Shown piece by piece: positions 30,942 through 38,543 of a stretch of 47,540 bases of DNA (the stretch's first letter is position 1; every line of letters starts with the position of its first letter). Below the pieces are notes generated by a model. That model was not told where the DNA came from. It worked only from the letters and a program-made list of their open reading frames with translations, and did not search any database. Source of the DNA: Bordetella parapertussis (lineage in GTDB: Bacteria > Pseudomonadota > Gammaproteobacteria > Burkholderiales > Burkholderiaceae_B); contig CAMAYM010000007.1 of the NCBI GenBank assembly GCA_945862495.1, positions 1 to 47,540 on the forward strand. Direction: 5' to 3'. The position numbers and the translations under genes were made by a program.

Positions 30942-31817
30942 ATGACAGACTCTAAAGATTACGTCCCCCCAAAAGTTTGGACTTGGGAGCAACCCAACGG
31001 CGGCACTTTTGCGAACATTAATCGGCCGATCGCTGGGCCGACGCACGACAAAGAACTGCCAGTTGGCAAGCACCCTCTGCAACTGTATTCGTTGGGTACA
31101 CCTAATGGCGTCAAGGTCACGATCATGCTCGAAGAGTTGCTGGCGCTGGGGCACGTAGGCGCTGAATATGATGCTTGGCTCATCAATATCCGCGAAGGTG
31201 ACCAGTTTGGCTCGGGTTTCGTCGATATCAATCCAAACTCAAAAATCCCTGCGCTGTTTGACCGCAGTGGCGCGCAGCCGGTGCGGGTGTTTGAATCCGG
31301 CGCGATCTTGCTTTACCTGTCTGAGAAATTCCAAGCTTTTCTGCCTAAAGAGGGCGTCGCTCGCACTGAGGCCTTGAACTGGCTGTTCTGGCAAATGGGT
31401 AGTGCGCCGTATTTGGGTGGCGGGTTTGGTCACTTTTACGCGTACGCGCCAGCTAAGTTTCAGTACGCCATAGATCGTTTCACGATGGAAACCAAGCGTC
31501 AGCTTGACGTCCTAGATCGTCGCCTGGCCGTCAGTGAATACTTGGGTGGCGATCAATATACGATCGCTGATATTGCGGTGTTTCCCTGGTACGGCGGGTT
31601 GGTGAAAGGTTGGTTGTATGGGGCGGCCGAGTTTTTGAGCGTGCAAGACTACAAGCATGTTCAACGTTGGGCCGAGACTGTGTACAGTCGGCCCGCAGTG
31701 AAGCGCGGGCGTATGGTCAACCGTATGCAGGGCGAACCTGCAGAACAATTGCGTGAACGCCATGACGCCAGCGACTTTGACACTAAAACGCAAGACAAGA
31801 TTCAAGCTGCTAGCTAG
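30942..31817 (+). CDS. yghU: YghU-type glutathione S-transferase / disulfide reductase
   Basis: 291 residues. Nu-class GST of the YghU/YfcG group, which binds two glutathiones and reduces disulfides. Typical features: the N-terminal extension DYVPPKVWTWEQPNGGTFANINRPIAG, then the thioredoxin-like domain LQLYSLGTPNGVKVTIMLEE, SKIPALFD and VFESGAILLYLSEK, and a helical domain with NWLFWQMGSAPYLGGGFGHF and YTIADIAVFPW. Length is as in E. coli YghU. It converges with the next gene, the stop codons overlapping by a few bases. Confidence 0.92.
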   Translation: MTDSKDYVPPKVWTWEQPNGGTFANINRPIAGPTHDKELPVGKHPLQLYSLGTPNGVKVTIMLEELLALGHVGAEYDAWLINIREGDQFGSGFVDINPNSKIPALFDRSGAQPVRVFESGAILLYLSEKFQAFLPKEGVARTEALNWLFWQMGSAPYLGGGFGHFYAYAPAKFQYAIDRFTMETKRQLDVLDRRLAVSEYLGGDQYTIADIAVFPWYGGLVKGWLYGAAEFLSVQDYKHVQRWAETVYSRPAVKRGRMVNRMQGEPAEQLRERHDASDFDTKTQDKIQAAS

Positions 31818-32446
31818 CGTTCATCACGGTCACTGCTTGAAAATCTCTTGAGCACCATCTCCGTGAGCGTTTGATCAAAGCAAGGGTAGAACTCCGACTC
31901 GGCCGTAAAAAAGCCGAGCATCTCCTCGACGTCCTGATCAAAATTTCCCTCTAAGCAATCCATCAAGTTCCACGCTGTAGTGAAAAAATCAATCATCGCG
32001 CCCATGGTGAGGGGTTTGGTGGAGGTGCGCGTGGAAGGCTCCTCAAGCGTATCGCCCTCATACTCGTCGACAACTCTGTAATGGATGCGTTGACCGACGA
32101 GTCGGGCATAGAGCACCGTCACATCGTAGGTCGTGGACCGAATACTGATACGGGCGATCTCGATTTCTTTGGGTTTCCTCTTGGGGAGGAATTCACCACC
32201 CATAAACATGGGGTGTATACGACCGAGCATCTGTCGGTCGAGCGCGTCGAGTTCGGGGGTGGTGACAAAGTCGGGGAGGGTATTGACCTGGCCAGTTTCG
32301 AGCGCATCCTTGATGAGCGCTCTCCGGGCTCGACCTTTGACGGTGCTCATTAGTTCTACCTGAAGGTCATAGCGTCCAAAATAATCACGTGGACGGTATG
32401 TCAAGGAAATCACTGGGGTAGGTTTCTTGGCAGCGGCTTTAGTCAT
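31814..32446 (-). CDS. Uncharacterised protein, second gene after the leader RNA
   Basis: 210 residues, cytoplasmic by appearance. Begins MTKAAAKKPTPVISLTYRPRDYFGRYDL; a central block IEIARISIRSTTYDVTVLYARLVGQRIHYRVVDEYEGDTL looks like a conserved beta-sheet core, and an acidic C-terminal region (FDQDVEEMLGFFTAESEFYPCFD) follows. It resembles proteins annotated only as hypothetical in several proteobacteria; no function known to me. ATG 32446 overlaps the upstream gene by 8 bases, so the two are cotranscribed and probably coupled. A much longer frame (from 32605) only overlaps the upstream gene. Confidence 0.75.
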   Translation of the reverse strand: MTKAAAKKPTPVISLTYRPRDYFGRYDLQVELMSTVKGRARRALIKDALETGQVNTLPDFVTTPELDALDRQMLGRIHPMFMGGEFLPKRKPKEIEIARISIRSTTYDVTVLYARLVGQRIHYRVVDEYEGDTLEEPSTRTSTKPLTMGAMIDFFTTAWNLMDCLEGNFDQDVEEMLGFFTAESEFYPCFDQTLTEMVLKRFSSSDRDER

Positions 32447-32771
32447 GATTGTGCTCCTGCGTAGATGCAGCAATCCATGTTGGTGGAAAGTCTTGGCCAA
32501 TACGTGTGAAACTGATGGTTGAAATCTCTTTAAAGGGACCCGCCCACATATCTGCGATGGCCACAAACTGCTCAATGTCCAAACCCCTCTGTTCGAGCGC
32601 ATCAAGGTGCGCCTCTAAACCCTCACTGCTCATCGATACGAGGCGATATAAATACGCGTCTCCCTCGCCTAGAGTATGTTGTTGCTCAAAGGTTTCACAG
32701 CCGCCTGGGTAATGGGCAGCGATATCGGCTTTGCGAATAAACGCCGACAATAATTGCACGTGCACAGTCAT
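32439..32771 (-). CDS. Uncharacterised protein, first gene after the leader RNA
   Basis: 110 residues, no signal peptide. Sequence blocks: FIRKADIAAHYPGGCETFEQQHTLGEGDAYLYRLVSMSS, LDALEQRGLDIEQFVAIADMWAGP, and ISFTRIGQDFPPTWIA. No family recognised. ATG 32771 has GGAG 6 bases upstream and is preferred to the GTG just before it. The gene lies 77 bases past a strong terminator (32849-32872) that ends a structured leader, so its expression seems to depend on readthrough. Confidence 0.7.
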   Translation of the reverse strand: MTVHVQLLSAFIRKADIAAHYPGGCETFEQQHTLGEGDAYLYRLVSMSSEGLEAHLDALEQRGLDIEQFVAIADMWAGPFKEISTISFTRIGQDFPPTWIAASTQEHNHD

Positions 32772-32848
32772 CACGATCTCCTATTTAGCCACTTCGGCAA
32801 GACGCCCGGGTTGGCAAGTTGGATATAAATCCCCCGTACAAAACAAAA

Positions 32849-32872
32849 AGCCCTCTTCATTAGAAGAGGGCT
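32849..32872 (-). terminator. Strong terminator within the leader of the 32771 gene
   Basis: A perfect 10-bp stem (AGCCCTCTTC at 32849-32858 with 32863-32872) closes an ATTA loop. On the minus strand it is followed by TTTTTGTTTTGT. No minus-strand gene lies upstream for more than 1.3 kb except across the plus-strand gene at 33147, so it most likely ends a leader transcript. Confidence 0.9.
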
Positions 32873-32957
32873 GACGCATCCCGCTTGGTTACCGTTTCCG
32901 GTCACATTGCCTTTCGGCGATCCACCTTGCCCGGGAGGGCAGGTTGGCATGGGCGTC
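32873..32957 (-). ncRNA. Structured leader RNA, candidate riboswitch-like attenuator
   Basis: On the minus strand GACGC (within 32957-32951) can pair with GCGTC (32877-32873), closing a multi-branch structure. Inside are ACCTGCCC pairing with GGGC-A-AGGT, GCC-GAAA-GGC, and ACCG-GAAA-CGGT; the last two have GNRA tetraloops. The 3' side of the closing stem directly abuts the terminator hairpin. A second copy of the 3' pairing strand, GGGCGTC, lies downstream at 32807-32801 near the gene start and matches GACGCCC of the 5' strand perfectly (7 bp), offering an alternative pairing. I do not recognise a known riboswitch class; a stand-alone sRNA is the alternative. Confidence 0.6.
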
Positions 32958-33025
32958 AACCCAAATCTAAATGTCTTAATAAAATTTTACTAGATTATTG
33001 AAATGTTGGGTGCTTTAAATTGAAT

Positions 33026-33073
33026 GTGATGCATGATGTGTCTCATGATGTGTCGCATGATGTCACGCATGAC
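33026..33073 (+). repeat. Four 12-bp direct repeats upstream of the repeat-protein gene
   Basis: Units 33026-33037, 33038-33049, 33050-33061 and 33062-33073, consensus GTGTCGCATGAT. They end about 73 bases before the ATG at 33147, a position suited to binding of a regulator in register on one face of the helix (about one turn per unit). Confidence 0.75.
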
Positions 33074-33146
33074 TCGGATGATTATTAGCTGTGTCATCTA
33101 GTGAGGCACTGACTGGTGCATCATCTTTCTAAATAGGAGCTCCAAT

Positions 33147-33554
33147 ATGAAAACGACTCTGGCTTTAGTGATGTGTGCTCTGGGGATATTTCACGGCATC
33201 GGCGCGGTTCATGCGCAGACGCAAGTGCTTCCGAACGGTGCAGGTGGCTACAACGTTTATGGTCCTCAGGGAACAACGCAAGTGTTACCAAACGGTGCAG
33301 GCGGCTATAACGTCTATGGCTCTAATGGCACGACGCAGATCCTGTCGAATGGCGCAGGAGGCTACAACGTGTATGGGTCTGGGGGCACAACCCAAGTCTT
33401 GCCAAACGGGGCAGGTGGGTACAACAGTTATGGCTCAAATGGTACGACGCAGATCTTGCCAAATGGTGCGGGTGGTTTCAATACCTATGGTTCGGACGGT
33501 TCGTCACAGATTCTTTCGAATGGCGCGGGTGGATTTAATATTTATGGACGCTGA
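33147..33554 (+). CDS. Secreted protein of 19-residue tandem repeats
   Basis: 135 residues. A signal peptide (cleavage probable after residue 23, VHA) is followed by five full and one partial copies of a 19-residue repeat with the pattern T-Q-V/I-L-P/S-N-G-A-G-G-Y/F-N-x-Y-G-x-x-G-T. The repeats fill residues 25-135. Each unit is 57 bp (33219-33503 plus a partial unit), with clear drift at the third codon positions. The glycine/asparagine-rich pattern with regular V/I-L and Y-N-x-Y hydrophobic positions suggests a small beta-solenoid or an extended surface protein. GGAG lies 8 bases before the ATG. No enzymatic motif. Function unknown. Confidence 0.85.
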   Translation: MKTTLALVMCALGIFHGIGAVHAQTQVLPNGAGGYNVYGPQGTTQVLPNGAGGYNVYGSNGTTQILSNGAGGYNVYGSGGTTQVLPNGAGGYNSYGSNGTTQILPNGAGGFNTYGSDGSSQILSNGAGGFNIYGR

Positions 33555-33682
33555 TGACTTAAAAGTGAGGTTGTGGTCGAGGATCCAATCGAGGATCTGA
33601 TTGGTAGCACGTCAAGTCAAGGCGATGTATGGCGTGCACAAAACATCAAAGGCTTTGTGAGAGATAGGATGGTGCAGATTGA

Positions 33683-34267
33683 CTATCGTTCGCTCAAGCG
33701 CTCTGAGATTTTAGGGTAGGTGGCGGACATCCATCGATCCAGTAAAGCACCGACATAGTCTTTAGGCAGCATGTGTCCTACCCCCGGGACAACGGTGACG
33801 TGCCATGCCATCAGTGTTGCTAGAGCTTGAACATTATCGGGATTACTTTGCCAGTCTTGTTCACCAACATGGATTTCGCAATGTTTAGGGGCGTGATAAA
33901 GACCTGCCTGAACACGCTCCATGAGTTGGCGTGCTCTGGGGGGTACGAAAAAAGTTTTCGACTCGCTATTAGAAAATTCCCCCACGATCGGAGAGAGCAA
34001 CAGCACTCTGCCGGGAAACGGTGCCATTAAGGTCTGCGCATGCAGAAACAGGTAGGCCCCAAACGAGTTGGCCACGACCATTGCGTCTTCGTGCCAAAAG
34101 TGCGTCTTGAGGTCTTGCGCAACGTGTTCGATTTGTTCTGGAAAGCTGAGTTTCGCAAAATCACCAAGTGTTTCCCGGCCGGAGACGTTCAAGCCCCGAG
34201 AGAGGAGCGCCTCTCCCAGACCTGTTTTAAGATGACCGCCCCGTCCCGGTAGGTAATAGATGTTCAT
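33683..34267 (-). CDS. Small alpha/beta hydrolase-like protein
   Basis: 194 residues from ATG 34267. Starts with MNIYYLPGRGGHLKTGLGEALL, where the glycine-rich loop fits an oxyanion-hole region. The nucleophile elbow is ANSFGAYL (Ser near residue 78), and the last-His region is VVPGVGHMLPKDYV; an Asp is possible in VGEQDW. This is the alpha/beta-hydrolase order, but no substrate group is recognised. A longer frame starting at 34363 overlaps the lipoprotein gene and lacks support. It follows the lipoprotein gene by 26 bases on the same strand. Confidence 0.7.
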   Translation of the reverse strand: MNIYYLPGRGGHLKTGLGEALLSRGLNVSGRETLGDFAKLSFPEQIEHVAQDLKTHFWHEDAMVVANSFGAYLFLHAQTLMAPFPGRVLLLSPIVGEFSNSESKTFFVPPRARQLMERVQAGLYHAPKHCEIHVGEQDWQSNPDNVQALATLMAWHVTVVPGVGHMLPKDYVGALLDRWMSATYPKISERLSER

Positions 34268-34293
34268 GGGTGATTTTAGCGTTGTCTGGCGGA

Positions 34294-35031
34294 CTACTTC
34301 GCAATCCTCATCACACACTGGCCAAACGCTTCTGTCTGGGGTTTGATCCCAAGATCCATACATTGATTTTTAGCGGCATCGAGTGACACGGGGGCGACCG
34401 AAGGACTGGACGCTACAGCGCTTGTTGGAGAGGTTGTTGCGTTACTCGCGACGGTTCCAGTCGGAGTCAGTGTCAAGGTTTCCGTCGTGGTAGTGCCGGA
34501 GGGGCTGACTTGGCGTGTTTGAGTCACGCCCGCGGGAGTAACACTCGTTTGCGTCGCACCGGGCGGCCCGCCTGCAGGATTCGCTGTGGTATGCGTGGTG
34601 GCATGTCCCTCGGTATAGCCTACCTTGGTCATTTGTCCCATCATGACTTGGATCATGTTGGGGTAGTCGTAGGCAGCACCCGAGGCATGGTCGATCGCGA
34701 CGCCGATGATGCCGCCAAAGAAAAAGTTACCAACCATGCCGGGTTTCACAATTGAGGTGACGGAGGCACGTCCGGCTTCGAGGCCAGGTTTGTTACAGGT
34801 TACTTGGAGGTCATCGTTGGAACGCTGGATTTGTACTGAGCCAGGCGAGGTGAGAAACCATTTGCCCTTGGCATTGACGAGCTCACAGGCGGCACCTGAT
34901 ACTTGCGCTGTTTCTTGTCTGGTTTCAACGGATACGCTTTGTTGTGACCCTCCAGTGATCGAGGCGCAGCCGCCTAGCATGAGAGAGGCGGCGAGTATAG
35001 CAATGAGAGAAAACAGTCTGGATGCATTCAT
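34294..35031 (-). CDS. Lipoprotein with glycine-zipper-like segment
   Basis: 245 residues. A lipobox (LMLGGC, Cys at residue 22) marks it as a lipoprotein. The N-terminal domain (SITGGSQQSVSVETRQE, GAACELVNAKGKWFLTSPGSVQIQRSNDDLQVTCNKPG) resembles a common uncharacterised outer-membrane lipoprotein domain. It is followed by a glycine-rich hydrophobic stretch (NFFFGGIIGVAIDHASGAAYDYP), a long Thr/Ser/Pro-rich linker and a C-terminal cysteine pair (NQCMDLG ... FGQCVMRI). Probably cell-envelope associated, exact role unknown. It seems cotranscribed with the hydrolase downstream. Confidence 0.8.
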   Translation of the reverse strand: MNASRLFSLIAILAASLMLGGCASITGGSQQSVSVETRQETAQVSGAACELVNAKGKWFLTSPGSVQIQRSNDDLQVTCNKPGLEAGRASVTSIVKPGMVGNFFFGGIIGVAIDHASGAAYDYPNMIQVMMGQMTKVGYTEGHATTHTTANPAGGPPGATQTSVTPAGVTQTRQVSPSGTTTTETLTLTPTGTVASNATTSPTSAVASSPSVAPVSLDAAKNQCMDLGIKPQTEAFGQCVMRIAK

Positions 35032-35142
35032 TGTGAGGCCTTTATTTTTCTTTATGAGAGGTGTCTGAGGCGCTAGAGTAAGCAGCCAGGTGTCTCATAG
35101 GATGCGACTATGGTTTTCTTTTTATTGATCAGTCTCCTAGGC

Positions 35143-36774
35143 TTAGGCGATGGCGTGTAGGCAGGTCGCTGCTGCTTGGGTCAGGACAACTTCTACGGCG
35201 AGTTGCGCGCGTGTGAGACCGACAAAGAGTTGCCGTCGGGCTTTGTCATCAAAGATTTCAAAATCTACTTCTGTCAGCACGATTCCTGCTGCACTTTGAC
35301 CTTTAAAACGATAGACAGAGTCCACCAGCAACGCTCCCTCGGTCCAGAGGGCATCGCCAGCCGCTGAATACTTGCCGGTGGGGCGGCGTAAAGTGAATTC
35401 ACCGAGTTGAGGTGTTTTGATCAAGACCGAGCCGGCTAAGCCACGCCAACTAATGACTGCGATATCTTTTAAAGGAATGCCGCGTTTGAGCAAGTGCTTG
35501 ATGGCCGCCTCGGTCTCTCGCAATAGTTCTTTGTCATTGGCGTAAGTATAAAAATTAGGTAATTCGCCACTGTAGAAAGAGCGTGACACGACGGGTTGCT
35601 CTGTAAGTCCTAAGGTATTGATGACTTTGCAGATCGCGCCTGGCGTTCGAAAGTTATCGTGACAGGTGACAGTCACAACGTCACTCAGGTCGAACTCTTC
35701 ACGCTGATAGATGCGTTGAGCGTCGTCTTCAAGTAGATACAGCTTTCCGTCCTCGGTTAACTGAGGCAATAGGGCAGCGACCCAGTCAGGCTGAAAGTCT
35801 TGCCCTTCATCCAGCACAATCAATTGAAAGCGATTTTGCAAATGCGTGTGCACTTCGATCGCTTCGCAATAGTGTTTGATCAAGCGTTCGTAATTATCAG
35901 CTGCCGAGAAATCGGGTTCGCCAACTTTTTGCCGATAATATTCAACACATAGCTCATGGAAACTAGCGATCTTGGCTTTGGCAGGTGCGATGTGTCCGAT
36001 ATGATCGGCGAGGCTGCGGTTGTAGCAAACGTAGAGACTTTTAAGAGACTGTAATGAGGCGTCTTCTAAGAGTTTTAAGGCGAGTTGTGTTTTTCCTGAA
36101 CCCGCGGTGGCCTGTACTTTGATGATCCCAGAGGGGGAGGTCATACGCGGTACCCACGTGGCCAGTCCATCAGCTAGGCGCAAGGTAGTCGTGCGAACTT
36201 GCTCGCCCAACACGCGCATGTCAAGCGTGACATTGAATACATTACAAAAAAATCGACGGAGCCGCTCAAGGTCAGTCGTGCATTGCTCGACGGCGAGCAT
36301 TTCCCTGACAAGTGAGCCTAACTGATCGAAACGGGTCGCATCAATAATGCGTTCGGGCGGGATCGTGACGACGTGCTGGTCTCCCAAAATATAGTCGGGT
36401 AATACTAGGCAATTAGTGACCTGCGTGTGCAAGCCTGCATGCGTGAGCCGACTGACGATGGCTGCAAATTGAAGTCGAGTTTGACGCCCAACGTCGCTCG
36501 GACCATCTCGATAGACTTTGAGCATTTGCCCATCAACAACCGAAACATCTCCTGCCTTGACCTCAACAAGTAAAACACTGCCAGTGGGAGAGAGCACCAC
36601 CACATCAATTTCACCGTGTTTGTCTCGATCATTATGTAAGGCGTGCCACGACACGCTATGAAAGATTTCATAACCGTCAGGTAACGAAGCCTCCAAGCGA
36701 TAGAGGACGTCGAGCTCGCGCTCGATACCGGTGCTGTATTTAGGTTTTAAAAGGTCAGGGACTAAATGCGCCAT
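35143..36774 (-). CDS. NERD nuclease-superfamily 1 helicase fusion
   Basis: 543 residues. Residues about 15-110 form a NERD (nuclease-related) domain with E18, D57 in HGEIDVVV and E71-x-K73 in LLVEVKAG, the E-D-ExK restriction-like pattern. From about residue 215 it is a UvrD-like helicase: Walker A TAGSGKT near 225, Walker B IVLDEGQDFQ near 320, an arginine-rich motif DNFRTP, and late motifs VYRFKGQSAAGIVL and FVGLTRAQLAVEVV. All core helicase motifs seem present. NERD-helicases occur in DNA repair and in some phage-defence loci. It is divergent from the WYL regulator across 163 bases. Confidence 0.87.
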   Translation of the reverse strand: MAHLVPDLLKPKYSTGIERELDVLYRLEASLPDGYEIFHSVSWHALHNDRDKHGEIDVVVLSPTGSVLLVEVKAGDVSVVDGQMLKVYRDGPSDVGRQTRLQFAAIVSRLTHAGLHTQVTNCLVLPDYILGDQHVVTIPPERIIDATRFDQLGSLVREMLAVEQCTTDLERLRRFFCNVFNVTLDMRVLGEQVRTTTLRLADGLATWVPRMTSPSGIIKVQATAGSGKTQLALKLLEDASLQSLKSLYVCYNRSLADHIGHIAPAKAKIASFHELCVEYYRQKVGEPDFSAADNYERLIKHYCEAIEVHTHLQNRFQLIVLDEGQDFQPDWVAALLPQLTEDGKLYLLEDDAQRIYQREEFDLSDVVTVTCHDNFRTPGAICKVINTLGLTEQPVVSRSFYSGELPNFYTYANDKELLRETEAAIKHLLKRGIPLKDIAVISWRGLAGSVLIKTPQLGEFTLRRPTGKYSAAGDALWTEGALLVDSVYRFKGQSAAGIVLTEVDFEIFDDKARRQLFVGLTRAQLAVEVVLTQAAATCLHAIA

Positions 36775-36937
36775 AAGTCTTTATTTGAATGAGGGCTTGC
36801 TAAAGGATAGTCGCTTTAAGGTGATCGCTTTCAAGTCTCACCTGGTGAGTCACTCAGCAGAGCAAAATAATGATCTCCAAATAGGCTAACATAAACTTAA
36901 TGGCAGCCTTTCAACGCACGATTGGTGGAAAAGAACG

Positions 36938-37909
36938 ATGGATCGCACAGAACGGTTCTACAAGATTCAAGCCATGCTCATGGCTAAACCTTCAGTCACG
37001 ATGAAGCAAATGCAAGACGCGCTGGAGGTATCACGTGCGACCTTAAATCGCGATTTGGCTTATATGCGCGATCGGCTCAATATTCCTTTTGCATGGAATC
37101 CAACGCTGCGCGGCTACGCGCTCACGCGTCAGCAATCATCAGATAAAACGTTTGAGCTGCCAGGTGTTTGGTTTAATCAGCAAGAAATTTACTCATTGTT
37201 GACAATGATCGAGTTAATTTCAAAGCTGGAACCTGGGGGCTTGTTGTTACCGCACTTGACCCCGTTTAAGAATCGACTCGAGGGCTTGCTTGATGAGGGT
37301 ATTGGAAGCTCAAAAGAGGTCATGAGTAGGATTCGAATTTTACCGATGGCTCAACGTCAAGTATCGGGAGAAAATTTTCAAATCATTACCCACGCGTTAG
37401 TACAACGTCAGCGTTTGGAGATCAAACACTTTGCGCGTCAAACAGGTCAAGATACTGAGCGTCAAATCTCGCCCCAGCGCTTGGTCTACTATCGGGACAA
37501 TTGGTATTTAGATGCTTACTGTCATCTGCGTGAAGGTCTGCGCAGCTTTGCACTCGACGCGATCAACGGTGTTCAGCTAAAAGAAAAGCCAGCCAAAGGC
37601 GTGGCGGAAGCTGAACTGCACGAGATGTTTGAAACGAGCTATGGCATTTTTTCAGGCAAAAATACGCAAGTTGCCAAACTGAAGTTCACCCCCTTTAGAG
37701 CGCAGTGGGTCGCGCGCGAAGTCTGGCATCCAGAGCAGGTGGGTCAAGTGCATGCCGATGGCAGCTATACGTTAGAGGTCCCCTACGGAGAAGACTGGGA
37801 GTTGATTCAGGATATCTTGCGCCAAGGCGACGATGTGCAGGTGCTAGGACCTCAGTCGTTGAAAAAGAAGGTCAAAGAAACTGTACAAAAAATGCTACAG
37901 CTCTATTGA
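36938..37909 (+). CDS. HTH-WYL transcriptional regulator
   Basis: 323 residues. An N-terminal DeoR-like helix-turn-helix (FYKIQAMLMAKPSVTMKQMQDALEVSRATLNRDLAYM) and a WYL domain from about residue 140, with the RLVYYRDNWYLDAYCHLREGLRSFALDAI block that carries the ligand-contact WYL residues. The C-terminal WCX-like extension ends at VKETVQKMLQLY. WYL proteins bind nucleotides or single-stranded DNA and often regulate DNA-repair and defence genes, so the divergent NERD-helicase gene is the natural target. Confidence 0.9.
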   Translation: MDRTERFYKIQAMLMAKPSVTMKQMQDALEVSRATLNRDLAYMRDRLNIPFAWNPTLRGYALTRQQSSDKTFELPGVWFNQQEIYSLLTMIELISKLEPGGLLLPHLTPFKNRLEGLLDEGIGSSKEVMSRIRILPMAQRQVSGENFQIITHALVQRQRLEIKHFARQTGQDTERQISPQRLVYYRDNWYLDAYCHLREGLRSFALDAINGVQLKEKPAKGVAEAELHEMFETSYGIFSGKNTQVAKLKFTPFRAQWVAREVWHPEQVGQVHADGSYTLEVPYGEDWELIQDILRQGDDVQVLGPQSLKKKVKETVQKMLQLY

Positions 37910-37927
37910 TTGATCGTTCAAGAAACA

Positions 37928-38175
37928 TAAGTGGGATACCTAAAGGTTTTGATGTTGCCATGTTGGTCACCCATCAATCCAAAGAAATGCATGCGCGACC
38001 GATGGCCATTGCGCGTTTAGATAAAGGCATGGATGCCTACCTCATCACAGACACTGACTTTGTGAAAGTTGACGAAATCGACAAAAGATCTCCATGTTCT
38101 GCTTACTGTTCAAAGCGTGAAGTTCATGCAAAATGGGTTCTCAGCGATGGCTTAAGGTTGGCTAACAATTACTAA
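37928..38175 (+). pseudogene. Frameshifted remnant of a flavin-binding general stress protein
   Basis: Directly after the WYL gene an open frame without start codon reads GFDVAMLVTHQSKEMHARPMAIA...MDAYLITDTDFVKVDEIDK, the pattern of pyridoxamine-phosphate-oxidase-like general stress proteins (split-barrel FMN-binding). After DEIDK the resemblance jumps to another frame (HVLLTVQSVKFMQ) near 38090, which soon ends. So the gene has lost its 5' end, carries a frameshift and lacks its 3' half. Confidence 0.65.
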
Positions 38176-38234
38176 CATTTTATTCACCCTCTACGTATTG
38201 CTTTGATACTCAAGCCCTCGTTAAAATTTGCACT

Positions 38235-38468
38235 ATGCAAACACGAATCGCCCGCATTGAAGCCGTCATTCCTACTCTCGCCACGCGTGAGGATCTTGCG
38301 CACCTAGAGGGGCGGATGCGCGGTGCTATTCAAAGTGTCGAAACCACGCTCCATCAAGAGCTCACCAGTCAAACTTGGCTGATTGTCAAATGGGTCTCTG
38401 GACTATTGGTGACGCTTTTGCCAAGTTTGATGGCTGCAACGTTCTATATCGCTAGATATTTGAACTAA
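38235..38468 (+). CDS. Small coiled-coil membrane protein, paralogue
   Basis: 77 residues. The N-terminus MQTRIARIEAVIPTLATREDLAHLEGRM shares the IPTLATREDLA block with the protein at 26586-26804. A charged helix and a C-terminal membrane segment (WLIVKWVSGLLVTLLPSLMAATFYIARYL) follow. The function is unknown. The two genes are strongly diverged in DNA, so they are not a recent duplication. Confidence 0.75.
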   Translation: MQTRIARIEAVIPTLATREDLAHLEGRMRGAIQSVETTLHQELTSQTWLIVKWVSGLLVTLLPSLMAATFYIARYLN

Positions 38469-38543
38469 CCGTTCATCATCGTGACTTGCATCATGTACTG
38501 GATAATGAAACACTTAAATGCGTTTCTAATCTAGTCAGGACCT

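Noticed and set aside
31839..32605. Longer 263-residue version of the 210-residue protein
   Set aside because: The extra N-terminal residues overlap the upstream gene in another frame and have no ribosome-binding site.
32873..32957. Assignment of the leader RNA to a known class (SAM, c-di-GMP, cobalamin, TPP, glycine, guanidine, fluoride)
   Set aside because: None of the conserved motifs that I remember for these classes could be matched; left as unknown.
33219..33551. Regular 57-bp repeats taken as a CRISPR-like array
   Set aside because: The units are contiguous without spacers and keep one reading frame; they encode a repeat protein.
37705..38175. 156-residue ORF overlapping the WYL gene end
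   Set aside because: The first two thirds are an out-of-frame shadow of the WYL gene; only the part after 37928 has meaning, as a remnant.
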